DNA from: Ophioceras dolichostomum
Taxonomy: Eukaryota > Ascomycota > Sordariomycetes > Magnaporthales > Ophioceraceae
Length of the DNA stretch: 16,369 nucleotides
Reading direction: 5' to 3'
NCBI GenBank assembly: GCA_003049485.1
Contig: PYST01000566.1
Span: 1-16,369 of the forward strand
Shown here: positions 1 through 6,861 of the stretch, piece after piece
Numbering within the stretch: the first letter of the stretch is position 1
Layout: every line of letters starts with the position of its first letter
Made by a program: the position numbers and the translations under genes
The notes under the pieces: generated by a model
Told to the model about the DNA's origin: nothing
Databases searched by the model: none
What the model saw: only the letters and a program-made list of their open reading frames with translations

Positions 1-277
1 GCCACTGTTCTGGCCTGTGCCCACGGTTCAGAATTGTACCCTTTTGGGTGTGGCAACGTAGTGCAGGTGGCTTATGCGCTCGTTACATAGCTGTAGCCTT
101 GCCATAAGCCCTAGGCTTGCATGCGAGTAATGAGAGAAAAAAAAAGGGCACTTGCTTTACGACAGACTCAGGCCAAATATACCACAGAGGGGCAAGTTCT
201 CTTGGCGCTACTAGCCACGGCGGACAAGGGAGGTACTTTCGAGCCCAAGCTGACTTCGAAGACCCAGTGTCACGGGC

Positions 278-309
278 ACAGATCGCAAGATGTACAGATC
301 GCAGGATGT
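278..309. repeat. 16-bp tandem duplication
   Basis: Two adjacent copies of a 16-mer, ACAGATCGCAAGATGT at 278-293 and ACAGATCGCAGGATGT at 294-309, differ at one base. The duplication directly precedes the E-box repeat at 313-345, so the two form one repetitive block of about 68 bp in otherwise non-repetitive DNA. Confidence 0.9.
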
Positions 310-312
310 GGG

Positions 313-345
313 GTCACTTCACGTGACGGGGTCATGTCACGTGAC
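313..345. promoter_or_regulatory. Tandem CACGTG (E-box) palindromes
   Basis: Two related 15-mers, GTCACTTCACGTGAC (313-327) and GTCATGTCACGTGAC (331-345), each contain the perfect 8-bp palindrome TCACGTGA (319-326 and 337-344). The palindromes are 18 bp apart centre to centre. CACGTG is the core bound by fungal basic helix-loop-helix factors such as Cbf1 and Pho4, and TCACGTGA is close to the preferred Cbf1 site. Regulatory function is inferred; the repeats themselves are directly visible. The nearest gene start to the right is 1.4 kb away and faces left, so any target may lie outside the window. Confidence 0.45.
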
Positions 346-631
346 CACGACTCACAACCTAGTTCACTCGCCGATCTCTATTCTAGTTTAGACCTCTTCA
401 AGGCACAACAACGTCTCTTCCTCTTCTCCTTGTTCGACCCTTGACACCCAGAAGGTTGCTGGAAAACCCTGGTCCCTGTCCTATGCCTGCGAGTGCATCA
501 CTCTGTGTGGATTTTTACCCATCAGACTGCGTAGGTATTAGGCACTCTGCTCGCCAGCACAGGAGGCACCCCTCTAGATAACAATCATTCATATCGTTGA
601 CCTACGACCACTCTAGCAGCGGCTTATCTCA

Positions 632-1741
632 TCAAAATCGGTCGAAACTCCCGACACCACTGACCATCACAACGTCCTTGAAGCTCTCCACGCCGTCTCT
701 GATAGTGTCCTCCAGTTTCGTCCAGCCCTTCCCACCGTTCACGGTCCGCAGCAGGTCCTCGGCCATCTTGGACGGGCCCGACGCGTCCCAGGCGTCCCAC
801 CCGGCGTCGGGCAGCTCGACCCAGTCCTTCTCCCCGCGCTCCGGGTGCTGGCTCTTCATGATCTCCAGCACGCGCGGCCAGCTGAAGCGGTCGGCGAAGC
901 CGAAGATGCGGCGGTTGTTGAGGTCCGGCGTGACGAGGCAGGCGAGGTACAGCTTGCCGCAGTCGCGGCTGTCGATGAACCACTGCGGCGCCATCGAGGT
1001 CAGGAAGTCGAGGTGCGAGCCCTCCCACAGCCAGCGCGCCATGCCCGCCGTGCTGCCGCCCTGGTTCGTGGCGTCCAGGATCGGGCCCAGCACCGTGTCG
1101 GGCAGGACCATGTTGAAGCGGAAGCCCGGCTTCGCCGTGCGCACCCACTCCCAGATTTTCTTCTCGTAGCCCACCTTCATGACCATGACGCCGAAGAAGC
1201 CGCGCGCCTCGCTCGGCAGCGACGGGTCGGACGCCAGCTCCGAGGCGCGCTCGTTGAGCGAGTGCTCGGCGAGCACGCCCGAGGTGCCGGCCATGGGCGT
1301 GTACACGGCCCAGGCCGAGCTGGTGAACACGAAGCTGCGCACGGAGCCGGCCCTGCGCGCGGCCTCGAGCAGGCCCACGTACGCGCGCACCTCGTCGGCC
1401 ACGGCGGCGTCGACGTCCTGCACGTTGAGCGACATGGTGCTGCCGCTGGCCACCGACGCCACGGCCGCGACCTTGCCGTCCGCGAACACGGCGTCCCACG
1501 CTCCCGGCGCCGACGAGTCGGGCACCTCGACGATTTCGACGTTGCGGCCGCCGTGGTCGCCGTGGCGCGACTCGAAGAGCGGCGTCAGCCAGGCGGAGCG
1601 CGAGAGCGAGCGAACCGTGCCGCGGACTCTGTAGCCTGCCGAGAGGAGGGCGTCGGCCACGTGCGTCGCGATGAGGCCGTTCAGGCCTGTGACGAGCACG
1701 ACCGCATTGGGCGGGATGGGGAGGGACGACGAGCTGGACAT
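632..1741 (-). CDS. Extended SDR NAD(P)-dependent epimerase/reductase-like protein
   Basis: Single-exon gene of 369 residues, normal length for fungal extended short-chain dehydrogenases of the aldehyde-reductase / dihydroflavonol-reductase type, which reduce aldehydes or ketones with NAD(P)H in the cytosol. The Rossmann nucleotide-binding motif TGLNGLIATHV lies at residues 18-28, and GYRVRGTVRS, typical of the NADP-binding end of strand 2, follows near residue 36. The strand-5 motif FVFTSSAWA (about 138-146) supplies the catalytic serine. Around residues 185-199 the family's YxxxK motif reads VMVMKVGYEKKIWEW: lysine 189 and the following Glu-x-x-x-Trp pattern are kept, but the tyrosine position is valine (185). 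The VLP-x-x-x-x-G-x-IL motif after it is conserved. I chose the ATG at 1741; the frame extends 12 codons upstream only through a TTG. The substrate is unknown. The missing tyrosine may mean altered or lost catalysis. Confidence 0.88.
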   Translation of the reverse strand: MSSSSSLPIPPNAVVLVTGLNGLIATHVADALLSAGYRVRGTVRSLSRSAWLTPLFESRHGDHGGRNVEIVEVPDSSAPGAWDAVFADGKVAAVASVASGSTMSLNVQDVDAAVADEVRAYVGLLEAARRAGSVRSFVFTSSAWAVYTPMAGTSGVLAEHSLNERASELASDPSLPSEARGFFGVMVMKVGYEKKIWEWVRTAKPGFRFNMVLPDTVLGPILDATNQGGSTAGMARWLWEGSHLDFLTSMAPQWFIDSRDCGKLYLACLVTPDLNNRRIFGFADRFSWPRVLEIMKSQHPERGEKDWVELPDAGWDAWDASGPSKMAEDLLRTVNGGKGWTKLEDTIRDGVESFKDVVMVSGVGSFDRF

Positions 1742-1781
1742 TCTGTTGTCTGCTGTCTGCTTGCTTGTGGATACCAAGGTT

Positions 1782-1800
1782 AGGAGGTAGGTAGGTACCT
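1782..1800. repeat. TAGG-type simple repeat
   Basis: The run AGGAGGTAGGTAGGTACCT sits about 40 bp upstream of the SDR start codon, so it would lie in its 5' leader or core promoter. The same GGTAGGTAGGTACCT core recurs at 13922-13937, and a shorter form (TAGGTAGGTA) at 7091-7100 in the last intron of the golgin gene. Confidence 0.8.
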
Positions 1801-2191
1801 AAGGTGTAGGCAGTTCACTGGTTTTGTTGAACGGGGCGGAGAGAGTTCGTTTTGGTAGAGTGTCGAGGCGACTTGTTTGGAAGTGGTGGCCCGTGGGAGA
1901 GGAGTTCGGATGAGCGACGATCGCCGACAGTGGGAACTCAAAAACTCCGAGGGCCGACTCGATTGCAATCAAGCCTGGGCTACAGACTTCTTATACCGCC
2001 TGGCCGACTGCGCCCTGTGCTGTGTGCCCTTTCTTAAATCCACATGGCTTTTTCAGTCCCGTTGTCGCACGACGGATGAACCCCATCGGCCAGTCCGCAC
2101 TCCGGTTTTTTTTGCCGGCTTTCTGCGTCCTAGCGTTTGGATGTCGCATTTGAACGAAGCTCGAGCATCGCACTGCATGACTGAGACGGAA

Positions 2192-2213
2192 CAGCTGGTT
2201 GGCAGCTGGTTGG
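2192..2213. repeat. 11-bp tandem duplication
   Basis: CAGCTGGTTGG is present twice with no spacer (2192-2202 and 2203-2213), followed by a further TTGG. CAGCTG is itself a palindrome. This could be simple slippage; no function is implied. Confidence 0.8.
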
Positions 2214-3857
2214 TTGGCCTGTGGGACCTTGGGACCGTCTCTGTCTCGCCTTTGCATGCTCGTACTTTATTAATCCATCCTTCCCGCCCGCCACGAAGTC
2301 TCAGTGATTCATCCAGGCTTGGTAAGCTCGGCGGTGTTTGGCCTCCGGAGCTCCTCCTCTGGGGCAGAGCCGCACCCACCCAACAGAAAAAAAGAAAATG
2401 ACGTTCAACCTGCCTAGCTTAAGCCCGGTCCCGGGATGTGCATCAGTGCCCACAGATGGAGCAGGGGCGACCGTGGATGGGCTCGGGAGTCTTGGGATGG
2501 ACCGCTGGTCGTAGAGCTGGGACCGTTGAGTCGCAGGAAGGATTGCTGGCGCGCAGTTAACTAACTGCCCGGTGGAGTTCGCCGCCCAGGATAGGGTTCT
2601 CGCGGGGTTTCCTAGGTGGATAAAGCATCAGTTTACGTGAGCGATATCAACGACCTAAACAGGAGGCTGATCTAGTCAGTCATCAATGAATACGGTAATA
2701 CTGCCAAGCCAGATCAATACGATCAATACTACGTCGCCTCGCCTCACTTACATCAAACGAGAACCGGATCATGATTGGACGGGGCGGAGTTTAGCACACC
2801 CGGGTTTACATCACGGTCCGAGGCAGCTCGCTTTAACGTTAATGATATTTTGCATCTTCCGACCCGGGCGAAGCTTCGTCCGGAGCGCGGGGGAATGATG
2901 ATGACCCATCCCGCTTCCTATTTCCGTACTCAATCTTTTGGGGGGAAGGGGGGACAGACAAAAAGGGAATGATGATATGATGTCATCAGGGGCAATCTGG
3001 TGTCGAAGCGAACAGAAGGAAACCAAGGCCGCTCGCTCCACGAAGAAGGAGCGAAGAGCGAGAAAAAGCAAGGACACAACAAAGGAGACAATGGCAGGCA
3101 GCTCAGCCTGCTGGCAGCAGCCTACGACATGGTTGTCGCAGGCTCGCTATTGCCACCACCAACGGCACCATAAACACCGACGGCATAATCATCTTTGATG
3201 TCGGTAACCGATCCATCGGAAGCAGCAGTAGCGCGATAGACAAAGCCAGGACACTCGATGCCCTCATTGGCGCAGGAGATGCCATGGATAGGTCTCATAG
3301 GTGGCTTACCTGCATCGACCAGGCGGCGGTTGACCGCGTCGGGGAAATGGTAGAAGTGCGGCGTGAAGTAGCTAGGGTTCCATCCTATATAGGTGGGTAG
3401 TTAGTTATCCATTACCCCACGCTCGCGGTCGGTTTCTTTTGGTCAAGGGCTGACTGAGGGTAGAGAGAGGGGGAAAGAAGGGACTCACTCATCCGGGTAG
3501 GATGCTGGTCCGCAGCCCATTTGGTGATGCCCAACATGCCGGGGCAGGTGAGCACGAGCCCACGAACGAGTCGTCGCGGCTGCCAGGCCGGCCCAGATAC
3601 CGCTCGCCGGCGTGGCAGTGGGGGCCCTCGACGGCGATGCCGCCCTCGCGCAGGCCACTGCGAATCTCGCCGCCAAAGCGGCCCGACACGGCGGCCATGA
3701 AGGTGGCGACGTTGCTGCGGTGGTACACGGGCGCCGTGACTCCGGCCCCCGCGCCGAATACGGCGAACTCGGCGCCGTTGTCGCCGAACAAGAGGGGGAT
3801 CCGCGCGCCCGCCGCCCGCCGCGGCAGGGGCATCTTGACGGGCGCGTCGGCCCCCGT

Positions 3858-3860
3858 TCA
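3858..3860 (-). other. Premature TGA stop in dioxygenase pseudogene
   Basis: The frame runs through SPFDVVA, hits TGA, then continues as TGADAPVK and further family-like sequence to the APVYHRSN region. The family has a conserved tryptophan at this point, so the change is most simply TGG to TGA. Confidence 0.8.
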
Positions 3861-4998
3861 GGCGACGACGTCGAACGGGGACTGGGGCTGGGTGTATGCC
3901 CACAGCTGGCCGCCGTGCTTGACCTTGTTGAGGAACGGTTCGTGGGAGGAGCCCGCCTCCCATCGGAGGCTGGCCGTGGGGTAGGCGAAGCACTCCCCCG
4001 GGACGGGGCATCCCGGGGCGCGGCTGAAGGAGCCGCGGAACAGCTCGAACATGATGCCGGCCGAATACTCGCCGCGCGGCGCCTGCTTGGCCCGCTCGCC
4101 CGAGGCGACCGGCTTCAGAACTAGGGCGGGACTGACCGAGAAGCGGACGCTAGTCGGGATCACGGCCACCTCGCCCACGTCGACGCGCAAGCCGCCGAGC
4201 TCGACGTGGAGGTCGAGAGCGCCGCGCTGTGGGATGAACAGAAGGCAGCCGTCGTTGCTGGAGAAGCTGGTCCGCCGCATGGCGGCGTTGAGCGAGTATT
4301 GGTACGTGGCCACCCGGACCCGATGATCGGTGAGCCGCAGCCGCCGACGGTAAAGAGACCCTGGTCGAAGGACGTCTGCGCCGTGTGTGCGGCGCCCGTA
4401 TCGGAGCTGCCTCGAAGTGGGAGGCGCTTCGGCGCAGGGAGCTCACCCCATACGTGCGGATCGGGAGGAAAGGACATGAAGCGGTTGATCGATATGAAGT
4501 CGGATCCGATCTGGGAGCGTATGTTGGGGTCCGCGTCAGTCGGAAATGAGATGAGAGATCAGGGGCGAAGAAGGGAAAAGTATGGGGTGGCCATATGGGG
4601 TGATGGTTGTGGTCTCTATGAGGCCCCAGGAGTGTTGTTGGCTTGAGGTCTGTCCCATGGACTTTGGCTGGGCGCATACCTGGGCATGGCTCTGCGGGAC
4701 TCCCTCGTAAGGCCGACGGGACGCAGACGGCTGGATTCGGAACAAGGAGCTATGGCAAGAAGGTGTCAGGCGTTAGCACCGCCAGCAACAGCAGCTGTAG
4801 TATGATGCCTGCAAATCTCCTGGAGATCGAGATCGCAGCGGTGCAGACGTTGCGGTAGTCTCAGCCAACTTACACATCGCCCATCCGCTCAACGTAGAGC
4901 TCGAAGGGGTTTGGGTGCATGCCTGTAGAGGCGAGCTCCAAGCTAACGGGAGGAGCATTGGTGACGGCTTCGGTCGCACGTCGGCGGCCGTGACCGAA

Positions 4999-5001
4999 CT
5001 A
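4999..5001 (-). other. Premature TAG stop in dioxygenase pseudogene
   Basis: This TAG is codon 57 in the frame of the ATG at 5169. The flanking codons read PDPFQY before and FGHGRRRATEAV after, matching the family's N-terminal Y-x-x-FG-N region, so the frame is right on both sides. The likely ancestral codon is CAG (Gln), which needs one C-to-T change, or TGG (Trp). Confidence 0.8.
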
Positions 5002-5364
5002 GTACTGGAACGGGTCCGGGGGAGTCGCGAGAGTCGGCGCCGGAGTCGGCACAAAAGCATTCACGCCAAAGGAGGTAGCGGGAGGATCCGTTGGAATGTA
5101 GTTGACCGGGAGGTCATGCCTATTAGTGGCATAGGTGGCATTGATGGTGAAGCGTTTCTTGGTTGTCATCTTTGCGGGTTAGGGCGGGGGGACGACAAGA
5201 TGCCCGGACGGTTGATGGCGATGACGACCTGAGAGCTCACGTAGGCGATGAAGGGGTGTAGACAACGACGATGATGATTATGGTGCGGGCGACCCAAGGA
5301 GCTTTGAGAAGAAGAGAGGGTCCGGCGGCTCAAGAGGGACGAGAAGAGGGGAAACACACCCACG

Positions 5365-5384
5365 CTATATATATGTGTATATAG
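5365..5384 (-). promoter_or_regulatory. TATA-like element upstream of the dioxygenase pseudogene
   Basis: CTATATATATGTGTATATAG is a 20-bp near-palindrome about 200 bp upstream of the pseudogene ATG at 5169. It is the only long TATA-type run in this flank, and its distance fits a fungal core promoter with a 100-150 nt leader. Function is inferred from position only. Confidence 0.4.
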
Positions 5385-5579
5385 ACATCCAAAGGGAAAG
5401 AATGCCGCGGAGAGTTCACGCAGATGGGCGCCCAACACCCATCCTGTAGCAGAACGCAGCCCCGCAGGTGCATTCTGGATGTCGAAAGGACTCTGCAGCC
5501 CAAAAGCCACAGGTCAAAGGCCTGGGCTCGGGGCGGACTGTCTTTTCGTCCGTACCTTGCCTCCTTTTGGACCAATCTT

Positions 5580-5662
5580 GATCGTGGTGATAGAAATGCC
5601 AGACGTGATTGGTGATAGAAAGGCTAAACATGATTGGTGATGGAAAGGCGAGACGTGATTGG
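5580..5662 (-). repeat. 25-bp tandem repeat carrying CCAAT boxes
   Basis: Three full 25-bp units (5580-5604, 5605-5629, 5630-5654) and the start of a fourth (from 5655) share the pattern GTGATTGGTGATRGAAAGGC followed by about five more bases. The second, third and fourth units each contain ATTGG (5608-5612, 5633-5637, 5658-5662), which is CCAAT on the minus strand, the strand of the pseudogene whose ATG lies about 440-490 bp downstream. CCAAT is the core bound by the fungal HAP/CBC complex. A plus-strand CCAAT lies just outside at 5572-5576. The first unit has diverged most and has lost its ATTGG. Confidence 0.8.
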
Positions 5663-6470
5663 GCGGGCTTTCTGTTTACCGCCGTCGAAGAGCATGCGAG
5701 GGGGATGCGGGAGAACAGAGAAGCGCTATCCGGGGAGGGAGGCCAGTTCCCCGCGAAGACTGTCCGCTGGCAACGTGCGAGTCGAAGAGATTTGCGCCCC
5801 CCCTGCTCGGGCTATCACAAGTGAGGGGGAGGTGGAAAAAAAGCACTAGACAAGGAGGGTTTGGGCAGGGAGAGACTGGGGAGAGCCCCTCGGTACGTAC
5901 CAGTACATATGAAACTTCGGGATACAACACGCTCGTCTACACAGGGAGGAGGGCCAAATGAAAGACAAAAGAAGCTTCCCTGCCCAAATGGTGGTACGGC
6001 CTGTCACGTTCGAACTTATTGGTGCATGCACCTTGACGCACCCCACCGCACAGAACGCCTCAAAGCTTGGCGTCGACCGTGGGTGCTGTGAGGGAGCTCT
6101 CTGCCTTCAGGGCTGTCAGTTCGAGGGACCGACCTTCTCTTCCCCTCCCCTATTTCTTTGCCTCCCCATTCTCTCTCCCTCTCGTCTCAATTGTGCTACC
6201 CACCCATTTGTGGACTCGGCGTCAGTCCTGGCCATGGCCACGGCGGTGGCATGTATCTGGCATGCACTCTCCGGAGGAGACGAACAAAAACGGTCAGATA
6301 GGTATGCAGAGAAACGGCAGCCCCTCTCGAGTTCGCTCTGACAGGAATAATGGGGGAACGAAACCTGCTGTATGGCTGAGAAGCCCGGTTTGTGGGCAGG
6401 GCCTGTTCCTATACCCCTGCATCGTGCTGTTCCCTGGCCCGGGTGGGAGCGGACCAGGATAACGACAAGC

Positions 6471-6498
6471 AAGCTAGCAAGCTAGCAATCAAGCTAGC
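6471..6498. repeat. Three copies of AAGCTAGC
   Basis: The octamer AAGCTAGC occurs at 6471-6478 and 6479-6486 in tandem and again at 6491-6498 after a 4-bp spacer. Its GCTAGC core is palindromic. It lies about 370 bp beyond the golgin stop codon. No function can be assigned. Confidence 0.85.
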
Positions 6499-6861
6499 CG
6501 GCAGGGTGGTTGGGGGAATGGCCAAAAATAAGACAAGCAAAAACTTTCAGGGCTTCACAGGCACTAACTAGAGCAAGCCACCAACAAGAAAGAACCCGGG
6601 ATTGTGTAGAGCGGTCAACTTTTTTGTGTTTTATCGACATTGATCGTACAGCCCGCCTCTTGTCTCCAATGCAATAAAAAAATAGGTAGATAACAGATAC
6701 TCCTGGGCTCTAAGAAGAAAACCACATATGCCGAATCTAGATGGTGAGTCCGGGCGAGACGTCCAAAATAAAAGTCGATAATGACAAGCGTGCAGAATGG
6801 AACATGGAAAGTAATGGGAGCCCCCTAGGTTGATGAGTGATGAGTGGCGATCGATCGGACC

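Larger units (their letters stand above)
1..631. other. Intergenic region left of the SDR gene
   Basis: No open frame here looks like a gene: the longest (107 codons, 121-444 plus) has a composition unlike the real genes and no recognisable domain. The stretch holds a two-part tandem repeat cluster at 278-345 (listed separately) followed by a pyrimidine-rich tract around 388-445. It probably contains the 3' untranslated region and terminator of the minus-strand SDR gene that ends at 632, but I see no clear polyadenylation hexamer. It could also be the promoter of a gene outside the window. Confidence 0.6.
1742..3121. other. Intergenic region between SDR and dioxygenase pseudogene
   Basis: About 1.4 kb with only short, unconvincing open frames. 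The part next to 1741 is the promoter and 5' leader of the SDR gene and starts with a TAGG-type simple repeat (1782-1800). An exact 11-bp tandem duplication of CAGCTGGTTGG lies at 2192-2213. A G-rich run lies near 2939-2954. An inverted CCAAT box occurs in the sequence ATGATTGG near 2771. I see no RNA gene or transposon ends. Confidence 0.55.
3122..5169 (-). pseudogene. Divergent homogentisate 1,2-dioxygenase-like pseudogene
   Basis: Homogentisate 1,2-dioxygenase opens the aromatic ring of homogentisate in tyrosine/phenylalanine breakdown with a ferrous iron. Likely exons: 5169-4874, 4749-4680, 4510-3489 and 3384-3122. Their introns (124, 169 and 104 nt) have good donors, branch sites (GCTAACG, CTGACGC, ACTAACT) and acceptors. 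Family signatures include FRIQPSASRRPYE in exon 2, FDQGLFTVGG then ATYQYSLNAAM, FIPQRGALDLHVELG and SPFDVVA in exon 3, the APVYHRSN metal-ligand region, and MLGITKWA near the C-terminus. The reading is broken by an in-frame TAG at codon 57 (5001-4999), a one-base loss near 4313, a TGA at 3860-3858 where the family has tryptophan, and a second one-base shift between about 3575 and 3540. The iron-ligand glutamate position is threonine. Exon 4 adds about 55 residues beyond the usual end. Sequencing error could explain the indels less easily than it could explain all four lesions together. Confidence 0.75.
5170..6861. other. Intergenic region between dioxygenase pseudogene and golgin gene
   Basis: About 1.7 kb without a supported gene. 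The left part is the promoter of the minus-strand pseudogene, with the TATA-like element at 5365-5384 and the 25-bp CCAAT repeats at 5580-5662. A pyrimidine-rich tract at about 6130-6190 is followed by a short plus-strand ATG frame (about 35 codons from 6233) that I do not believe is a gene. AAGCTAGC repeats lie at 6471-6498. The right part (roughly 6600-6861) is probably the 3' untranslated region of the golgin gene; it is AT-richer than the rest. Confidence 0.55.

Noticed and set aside
121..444. 107-codon plus-strand open frame at the left end
   Set aside because: It runs across the tandem repeats and E-boxes and shows no family resemblance or splice signals.
845..1783. Long plus-strand frame opposite the SDR gene
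   Set aside because: It has the His/Arg/Ala-rich composition of an antisense frame in GC-rich DNA; the minus-strand frame has clear SDR motifs.
2970..2992. Possible CRE-like palindrome around ATGATGTCATCAG
   Set aside because: The match to its own reverse complement is imperfect and there is no gene start at a suitable distance.
6233..6341. Short plus-strand ATG frame after a pyrimidine-rich tract
   Set aside because: About 35 codons, no family resemblance, and no intron signals that would extend it.
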